5,650 nt of DNA, from the NCBI GenBank assembly GCA_010365205.1, contig JAAFGU010000175.1, positions 1 through 5,650 on the forward strand, given 5' to 3'. The notes beneath the pieces were generated by a model that made no database searches, was not told the origin of the DNA, and saw only the letters and a program-made list of their open reading frames with translations. A program made the position numbers and the translations under genes. Below are positions 1 through 5,650 of this stretch, piece after piece (position 1 is the stretch's first letter; the number at the start of each line of letters is the position of its first letter). The stretch is from Aromatoleum sp. (lineage in GTDB: Bacteria; Pseudomonadota; Gammaproteobacteria; Burkholderiales; Casimicrobiaceae).

Positions 1-1406
1 CGGCGCTGGTCGCCCTGTTTGCCGCCGTCGCGCCGGCCGCCGCGCAGACGCCGCGCGCGCTGCTGCCGGATTTCACCGAACTGTACGAAAAGCAGAGCCC
101 GGCCGTCGTCAGCATCGACGTGACGCAGAGGGTGCGCGCCGCACGCGGTGGGCCCGACATCGCGGAGGACGATCCGTTCTACGAGTTCTTTCGCCGCTTC
201 GGCCAGGTTCCTCGCGGGCGCCAGGCGCCGGACCGCGACCAGCAGTCGGTCGGTTCCGGATTCATCATTTCGAGCGACGGGTATCTCGTGACCAACGCCC
301 ACGTCGTCGACGGCGCCGACGAGGTCAAGGTCAATCTGGCCGACAAGCGCGAATTCAAGGCCAAGGTGATCGGCAGCGACAAGCGCACCGACGTCGCGCT
401 GCTGAAGATCGACGCGAAGAACCTGCCGACGGTCGCAATCGGCGATCCGGACAAGCTCAAGGTTGGCGAGTGGGTCGTGGCGATCGGCAAGCCGTTCGGG
501 CTCGAGAACACGATGACCGCCGGCATCGTCAGCGCCAAGGGCCGCGACCTGCCGCAGGAAAACCTCGTCGCGTACATCCAGACCGACGCGGCGATCAATC
601 CCGGCAACTCGGGCGGGCCGCTGTTCAACCTCAAGGGCGAGGTTGTCGGCATCAACTCGCTGATTTTTTCCCGCTCCGGCGGATTCATGGGCCTCGCGTT
701 CGCGATCCCGATCGACATTGCGATGAACGTCGCCAACCAGATCAAGGACAAGGGCCGCGTCACCCGCGGGCGCATCGGTGTGCAGATCCAGGAGGTCACC
801 AAGGAGACCGCCGAGGCGTTCGGGCTTACGAGAAGTGCCGGCGCGCTGGTCAACGCCGTCGAAAAGGGCAGTCCCGCCGACAAGGCCGGGATCGAGGCCG
901 GCGACATCATTCTCAAGGTCGACGGCCGCGACGTCCATTCATCGGTCGAATTGCCGCGCATCGTCACCGCGGTGAAGCCCGGCGCCAAGGTGACGCTGAC
1001 CGTCTGGCGCAAAGGCGCGTCGCGCGATTTCGCCGTCACCGTTGCCGAAATGAAGGACGACGCCGCGAGCGCGCAACCGCGCCGCAGCGCACCGGTGCCG
1101 AAGGAGAAGGCGAAGCCGAACCGGATGGGACTCGTGCTGTCCGACCTGACCGACGACCAGAAGAAAGAGGCCGACGTGAAGAGCGGCGTGCTGGTCGAGG
1201 AAATCGCGGCCAGCGTGCGTGGCAATGTGCAGCCGGGCGACATCGTGCTCGCCCTCGTCAGCCGCGGCCAGACGACGGAAGCGAAAAGCGCCGAGCAGCT
1301 GAACGGCCTGCTCGCCAAGCTCGACAAGGGCGCGTCGGTGACGCTGCGTCTCAAACGCGGCGAGCAGGAGTTCTTCGCGACGCTGAAGCTCAACGGCGGC
1401 GAATGA
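1..1406 (+). CDS. mucD: DegP/DegQ (MucD-like) periplasmic serine endoprotease, HtrA family, 5' truncated
   Basis: HtrA proteases degrade or chaperone misfolded proteins in the periplasm. The reading frame is open from base 3 and enters from the left edge, so the true start is outside the window; 467 residues are visible against a usual length near 470-500, so only about the first 10-25 are missing. The visible part opens with a hydrophobic signal-peptide tail ending in AAA before Q (likely cleavage near base 44/45), then the family motif LPDFTELYEKQSPAVVSI. The trypsin-like domain (visible residues about 80-235) carries the full triad: His in TNAHVV (bases 300-302), Asp in RTDVALLK (390-392), Ser in NPGNSGGPL (609-611). 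The FYEFFRRFG segment before it is the LA-loop region. Two PDZ domains follow (about residues 255-350, from RGRIGV, and 373-463). An internal GTG at 120 could be mistaken for the start but lies after the signal peptide. In related genomes this gene ends a sigma-E/AlgU-anti-sigma cluster; that part would lie upstream and is not visible. Choosing between degP, degQ and mucD as the name is a matter of convention. Confidence 0.96.
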   Translation, partial: ALVALFAAVAPAAAQTPRALLPDFTELYEKQSPAVVSIDVTQRVRAARGGPDIAEDDPFYEFFRRFGQVPRGRQAPDRDQQSVGSGFIISSDGYLVTNAHVVDGADEVKVNLADKREFKAKVIGSDKRTDVALLKIDAKNLPTVAIGDPDKLKVGEWVVAIGKPFGLENTMTAGIVSAKGRDLPQENLVAYIQTDAAINPGNSGGPLFNLKGEVVGINSLIFSRSGGFMGLAFAIPIDIAMNVANQIKDKGRVTRGRIGVQIQEVTKETAEAFGLTRSAGALVNAVEKGSPADKAGIEAGDIILKVDGRDVHSSVELPRIVTAVKPGAKVTLTVWRKGASRDFAVTVAEMKDDAASAQPRRSAPVPKEKAKPNRMGLVLSDLTDDQKKEADVKSGVLVEEIAASVRGNVQPGDIVLALVSRGQTTEAKSAEQLNGLLAKLDKGASVTLRLKRGEQEFFATLKLNGGE

Positions 1407-1441
1407 GTCCGCATGGGCGCGCGGCGGGCGGCGTCCGGCGC

Positions 1442-1461
1442 TCGCGTTCGGGCGAACGCGA
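1442..1461 (+). other. Near-perfect hairpin between the protease gene and the glutaredoxin-like gene
   Basis: TCGCGTTCG (1442-1450) and CGAACGCGA (1453-1461) are exact reverse complements separated by GG. In RNA the realistic form is an 8-bp stem with a 4-base GGGC loop. No T-run follows, so it does not look like a standard intrinsic terminator. It begins 35 bases after the protease stop codon and ends 30 bases before the next start. It could protect the 3' end of the upstream message, act as a processing site or bind a protein; no function can be assigned from sequence alone. The rest of the 85-base gap holds nothing I recognise. Confidence 0.6.
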
Positions 1462-1491
1462 CGCTGCCGGGCGGCGTGCGGTGGTGAGCCG

Positions 1492-1773
1492 ATGAGATTC
1501 ACGCTGCTGTCGCGCGCGTATTGCCATCTCTGCGACGAGATGTTGACGGCGTTGACGCCGATGGCGGCGGCGCACCGCGCCGCGATCGACGTGATCGACG
1601 TCGATGATGCCGGCAACGCGGGGCTCGCTTCCGCGTGGGGCGATCGCGTGCCGATTCTGTTCGCCGGCGATCCCGACCCGGCGAACGAACTCTGCCACTA
1701 CCGGATCGACCGGCGCCGCGTCGAGGCGGCGATGGCGAGCGCCGGATTCGCGCGAAACCCGGAAATCCGCTAA
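1492..1773 (+). CDS. Glutaredoxin-like family protein (DUF836 type), small thiol-redox protein
   Basis: This 93-residue protein has a compact thioredoxin-like layout. A first beta strand (MRFTLLSRAY) runs into the CHLC redox motif (Cys11 and Cys14) at the start of a helix. A second strand (IDVIDVDD) follows, then VPIL with the presumed cis-proline at Pro54, then ELCHY with a further cysteine (Cys68) and a C-terminal helix. This matches the short glutaredoxin-family proteins (DUF836) often found in this neighbourhood. They are presumed thiol-disulfide oxidoreductases, but the substrate is unknown. No signal peptide is visible, so it is probably cytoplasmic. The ATG at 1492 is chosen because the conserved strand begins directly after it; the ribosome binding site is weak (GGTGAG, 1483-1488). 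It starts 85 bases after the protease stop, is followed by a terminator, and is plausibly the last gene of the upstream transcript. Confidence 0.88.
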   Translation: MRFTLLSRAYCHLCDEMLTALTPMAAAHRAAIDVIDVDDAGNAGLASAWGDRVPILFAGDPDPANELCHYRIDRRRVEAAMASAGFARNPEIR

Positions 1774-1776
1774 AAT
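1771..1776 (+). promoter_or_regulatory. Possible -10 element (TAAAAT) upstream of lepA
   Basis: TAAAAT at 1771-1776 differs from TATAAT at one position, stands out in a very GC-rich region, and overlaps the stop codon of the glutaredoxin-like gene. At 17-18 bp upstream only a poor -35 match is present (TTCGCG at 1747-1752). If it is used, transcription would start near 1783, just ahead of the terminator hairpin, giving a lepA leader of about 70 bases. This is weak evidence; the A/T-rich stretch may be coincidental. Confidence 0.25.
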
Positions 1777-1796
1777 TCAAAGGATTTGTGCGGCGC

Positions 1797-1826
1797 AAGG
1801 GCACTTTTCCGGTGCCCTTTTGTTTT
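1797..1826 (+). terminator. Rho-independent terminator between the glutaredoxin-like gene and lepA
   Basis: AAGGGCAC (1797-1804) pairs exactly with GTGCCCTT (1812-1819) across a 7-base loop, TTTTCCG. The second arm merges into a T-rich tail, TTTTGTTTT (1818-1826). This is the canonical form of an intrinsic terminator and the only stretch of its kind in the window. It begins 23 bases after the upstream stop codon and ends 28 bases before the lepA start. It probably ends or weakens transcription coming from the protease operon, so lepA would need read-through or its own promoter. Confidence 0.85.
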
Positions 1827-1854
1827 CGCGCGCGTCCAACCGTCTAGCGAGCCC

Positions 1855-3648
<1,794 letters not shown>

Positions 3649-3868
3649 GGCGCGCCTGCCGGATTCGCGGTGACGGCGGCGGCATCGGCCGCGTACCCGG
3701 CGCGGCGGACACCCGGGTGGTCATGCGGGCGGAATTCGCCGGCACGCTGCGACCAATGACCCGAACGGCGGTCCGGACGACGGTGCCCGTCGGTAGCTGC
3801 CGTGCGAGAATTTGCCCGGCTGCATCCCTCCGGCCACGCCCGCACCCAAGCTTGCTTCGCTGAACCCG
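3649..3868. other. lepA-lepB spacer with short palindromes, no supported gene
   Basis: This 220-base spacer is long for a block whose following genes nearly touch. It holds a 5-bp hairpin (GCGGC 3679-3683 with GCCGC 3688-3692), a perfect 10-bp palindrome CACCCGGGTG (3710-3719) and a 6-bp hairpin (CGACGG 3778-3783 with CCGTCG 3787-3792). None is followed by a T-run. I see no convincing -35/-10 pair; GAGAAT at 3806-3811 is the nearest -10 resemblance and has no partner. Frames open through the spacer are unlike any protein I recognise and are continuations of shadow frames from the neighbouring genes. Short palindromes arise easily in DNA this rich in GC. Confidence 0.5.
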
Positions 3869-4696
3869 ATGAATTTTGCGCTGATCCTGTTTGTGATGAC
3901 GGTTTTCACCGGGGCGGTCTGGCTCGCCGACCGACTCCTCTTTGCCCGGAATCGGCCGGCGGACGCGCCGGAGCCCTGGTGGATCGAGTATCCGAAGAGC
4001 TTCTTTCCGGTGCTGCTGATCGTTTTCCTGCTGCGCTCGTTCGTCGCCGAGCCGTTCAAGATTCCGTCGTCGTCGATGCGGCCGACGCTGGAAGTGGGCG
4101 ACTTCATCCTCGTCAACAAGTTTACGTATGGCATCCGGCTGCCGATCGTCGAACAGAAGCTTATACCGCTGTCCGACCCGAAGCGCGGCGACGTCGTCGT
4201 CTTCCGCTACCCCGTCAATCCGTCGCAGGACTTCATCAAGCGCGTGATCGGGGTCGCAGGCGACGAGGTGGCCTACCGCGACAAGCGGCTGACCGTCAAC
4301 GGCAAGCCCTGGCCGCAGAAGGGCGACGGCTCGTACAGCTACCTCGAGGGCCTGCGCTTCGAGACCACGCAGCGTTTCACCGAAACGGCGGAGTCGCGCG
4401 ACGGGCCCAAAGACCACGAAATCGCGCAGAACCTCCAGGCGCAACCGGTGTATCCGCAGAACGTCCGTCCGTTTCCGGGCCGCGAGAACTGCGATTACAA
4501 TGAACGAGGTTTCGTCTGCAGGGTGCCGCAGGGTCACTACTTCATGATGGGCGACAACCGCGACAACAGCGACGACAGCCGGTATTGGGGTTTCGTGCCG
4601 GACGACCACATACGAGGGCGGGCCTTCTTCATCTGGTTCAACTGGGACGACATTTCGAGCCTCGCGTTCAAGCGTGTCGGAAGCGGGATCCGATAG
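3869..4696 (+). CDS. lepB: Signal peptidase I (leader peptidase, family S26)
   Basis: Signal peptidase I cuts signal peptides from exported proteins at the outer face of the inner membrane, using a Ser-Lys dyad. The 275-residue protein has two N-terminal membrane segments (about residues 3-22 and 44-60) flanking a short charged loop (ARNRPADAPEP). Box B is IPSSSMRPTL, with nucleophile Ser69 before Met70. Box C/D is RGDVVVF (106-112), then DFIKRVIGVAGDEV with general base Lys124. Box E is GDNRDNSDDSR (from 228). Cys208 and Cys217 probably form the periplasmic disulfide seen in Gram-negative homologues. The ATG at 3869 is preferred because MNFALILFV gives a normal first membrane segment; the frame extends to a TTG at 3812, but the added residues (PGCIPPATPAPK) look non-homologous. 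No good ribosome binding site is visible upstream. The next gene follows at once, so lepB, the DUF4845 gene and rnc are probably co-transcribed. Confidence 0.97.
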   Translation: MNFALILFVMTVFTGAVWLADRLLFARNRPADAPEPWWIEYPKSFFPVLLIVFLLRSFVAEPFKIPSSSMRPTLEVGDFILVNKFTYGIRLPIVEQKLIPLSDPKRGDVVVFRYPVNPSQDFIKRVIGVAGDEVAYRDKRLTVNGKPWPQKGDGSYSYLEGLRFETTQRFTETAESRDGPKDHEIAQNLQAQPVYPQNVRPFPGRENCDYNERGFVCRVPQGHYFMMGDNRDNSDDSRYWGFVPDDHIRGRAFFIWFNWDDISSLAFKRVGSGIR

Positions 4697-4701
4697 GGGG
4701 A
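4695..4701 (+). promoter_or_regulatory. Ribosome binding site overlapping the lepB stop codon
   Basis: AGGGGGA (4695-4701) shares its first two bases with the TAG stop of lepB (4694-4696). It is the strongest purine-rich Shine-Dalgarno-like site in the window. It would touch the ATG at 4702 but leaves 3 bases before the ATG at 4705, favouring the latter as the start. The overlap suggests translational coupling of lepB and the next gene. Confidence 0.6.
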
Positions 4702-4704
4702 ATG

Positions 4705-5067
4705 ATGCATAAGCGGACAAGCCAACGCGGTCTGACGATCCTGGGATTCCTGTTCGTGGCGGCGGTCGTCGTCTCGTGTGCGATGATCGGCTTTCGGGTT
4801 GCCCCGTCCTATATCGAGTACTACTCGGTCGAAAAGGCGCTGAAACGTTCGCTCGAGGAGACCAGCGATATCCAGTCGCCGGCGCAGGTGCGAAATGCGT
4901 TCCAGCGCTTTGCTGACACCGGGTACATCGACTCGGTCCGCGGGGCCGACATCGACGTGCAGAAAAGGGGCAACGAGATCACCGCGTCTGTCAGCTGGAC
5001 GCGCAAGCTGCCGCTGGTGGCCAACGTGAGCCTGTTCCTCGAGTTCGACGCGTCGGCCACGCGCTGA
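4705..5067 (+). CDS. DUF4845 family small membrane-anchored protein
   Basis: This 120-residue protein has a short basic N-terminus (MHKRTSQRG) and one hydrophobic segment (about residues 11-30, TILGFLFVAA onward). A soluble, probably periplasmic domain follows, containing APSYIEYYSVEKALKRSLEE, an RNAFQRFADTGYID stretch and strand-like segments (ITASVSWTRKLPLVANVSLFLEF). Position between lepB and rnc and this layout match the DUF4845 family, whose function is not established. The RGLTILGF start resembles the prepilin cleavage motif (Gly, then a hydrophobic helix) but lacks the conserved Glu at +5, having Gly14 there. The start is either ATG 4705 or the adjacent in-frame ATG 4702; spacing to the ribosome binding site favours 4705. 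Conserved linkage to signal peptidase hints at an envelope role, but that is inference. Confidence 0.85.
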   Translation: MHKRTSQRGLTILGFLFVAAVVVSCAMIGFRVAPSYIEYYSVEKALKRSLEETSDIQSPAQVRNAFQRFADTGYIDSVRGADIDVQKRGNEITASVSWTRKLPLVANVSLFLEFDASATR

Positions 5068-5082
5068 CGCCGCGTCCCGGCG
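5068..5082 (+). other. Small GC hairpin at the DUF4845 gene-rnc junction
   Basis: CGCCG (5068-5072) pairs with CGGCG (5078-5082) across a 5-base loop. It starts directly after the TGA stop (5065-5067) and ends one base before the rnc ATG (5084). It fills the whole spacer, and the only candidate ribosome-binding bases (CGGCGG, 5078-5083) lie in its second arm. It may limit independent initiation and couple rnc to upstream translation. With only five pairs it could be chance in GC-rich DNA. Confidence 0.35.
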
Positions 5083-5083
5083 G

Positions 5084-5650
5084 ATGCCGTCCACCGCCCT
5101 GCGTGACCGTCTCGGTTACGCTTTCCGCCGTCCGGAGCTGCTGGCGCAGGCGCTGACGCATCGCAGTTACGGCGCCCACCACAACGAGCGGCTGGAATTC
5201 GTCGGTGATGCCGTATTGAATTGCGTCGTCGCGGCAGCGCTCTACGCGCGTTTTCCGCAAGTGGCCGAGGGCGACCTGTCGCGGTACCGCGCCCATCTCG
5301 TCAATCGCGATACGCTGGCCCGGCTTGCGGGCGCGCTCGCGCTGGGCGGCGCGATCCGGCTGGGCGAAGGCGAGCAGAGGAGCGGCGGGCCGGGGCGTCC
5401 ATCGATCCTGGCCGATGCGCTGGAGGCGGTCTTCGGCGCGGTGTTTCTCGACGGGGGGTATGATGCGGCGCGCGCCGCCATCGAAGCGGTGTTCGCGGAT
5501 GATTTCGCCGCGCTCGACCCGGCGAACCTCGGCAAGGATGCGAAGACGCGCCTTCAGGAGTGGCTGCAGGCGCGGCGCATCGCCGTGCCCGAGTACGCGG
5601 TAACGGCCACCGCCGGCGAGGCCCATGCGCAGACGTTTACCGTCGAGTGC
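5084..5650 (+). CDS. rnc: Ribonuclease III, 3' truncated by the window edge
   Basis: RNase III cuts double-stranded RNA, maturing rRNA precursors and processing many mRNAs. The frame is open from the ATG at 5084 to the window end, giving 189 residues of a protein usually about 225-240 long. The catalytic domain starts with LRDRLGYAFRRPELLAQALT. The signature NERLEFVGDAVL (34-45) supplies Glu35, Glu38 and Asp42; SILADALEAVFGAVFLD (107-123) supplies Asp111 and Glu114, the second acidic pair. The double-stranded-RNA-binding domain begins near KDAKTRLQEWLQ (151-162) and is cut off after TFTVEC. The loop SGGPGRPS (100-107) is a mild variant of a common SGGRxRxS form. The start matches the family N-terminus, but no free ribosome binding site is visible; a small hairpin fills the 16-base gap upstream. 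In related genomes era and recO come next. Confidence 0.97.
   Translation, partial: MPSTALRDRLGYAFRRPELLAQALTHRSYGAHHNERLEFVGDAVLNCVVAAALYARFPQVAEGDLSRYRAHLVNRDTLARLAGALALGGAIRLGEGEQRSGGPGRPSILADALEAVFGAVFLDGGYDAARAAIEAVFADDFAALDPANLGKDAKTRLQEWLQARRIAVPEYAVTATAGEAHAQTFTVEC

Noticed and set aside
120..122. GTG at 120 as the start of the protease gene
   Set aside because: The frame stays open to the window edge, and the upstream residues include a signal-peptide tail and the conserved LPDFTELYEKQSPAVVSI segment, so the real start lies outside the window.
179..1414. 411-codon minus-strand open frame antisense to the protease gene
   Set aside because: Low-complexity Ser/Ala/Arg/Pro composition without motifs; the plus strand encodes an HtrA protease with an intact catalytic triad and two PDZ domains over the same bases.
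470..1495. 341-codon plus-strand frame inside the protease gene
   Set aside because: An out-of-frame shadow of the protease with very Arg/Gly-rich translation, typical of a shifted frame in GC-rich coding DNA.
3812..3868. TTG at 3812 as the lepB start
   Set aside because: It adds 19 Pro/Ala-rich residues before a normal first membrane segment, with no ribosome binding site; the ATG at 3869 fits the family better.

Overview
The window is a GC-rich bacterial chromosome segment (codon third positions almost all G or C). It is packed with co-directional plus-strand housekeeping genes and shows no mobile elements, phage genes or accessory islands. The order HtrA-type periplasmic protease (DegP/MucD class) - glutaredoxin-like protein - lepA - lepB - DUF4845 membrane protein - rnc is a block known from Proteobacteria. 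In Pseudomonas and Betaproteobacteria the protease commonly sits at the end of an algU/rpoE-mucAB (rseAB) cluster, and rnc is followed by era, recO and pdxJ. The LepB N-terminus and overall gene style favour a betaproteobacterium; this is inference from gene order and protein style, not a database match.

Layout. Positions 1-1406 hold a 5'-truncated HtrA protease: the end of a signal peptide, a trypsin-like domain and two PDZ domains. An 85-base gap with a near-perfect hairpin (1442-1461) leads to a 93-residue glutaredoxin-like CxxC protein (1492-1773). The next gap carries a clear intrinsic terminator (1797-1826). It lies only 28 bases before the GTG start of lepA (1855-3648, elongation factor 4), and a weak -10-like hexamer overlaps the preceding stop codon. 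A 220-base spacer with several short palindromes but no supported gene (3649-3868) separates lepA from lepB (3869-4696, signal peptidase I). From there the genes are tightly packed: the lepB stop overlaps the ribosome binding site of a small DUF4845 membrane protein (4705-5067). A 16-base gap, nearly filled by a small GC hairpin, then leads to rnc (RNase III), which runs off the right edge inside its double-stranded-RNA-binding domain.

How the genes work together. The protease and signal peptidase serve protein export and envelope quality control, LepA acts on translating ribosomes, and RNase III processes rRNA and mRNA. The block therefore links protein synthesis, export and envelope stress. 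I found no clear sign of an undescribed system. The points most worth checking are the terminator/leader before lepA, the hairpins at gene junctions, and the prepilin-like N-terminus of the DUF4845 protein.
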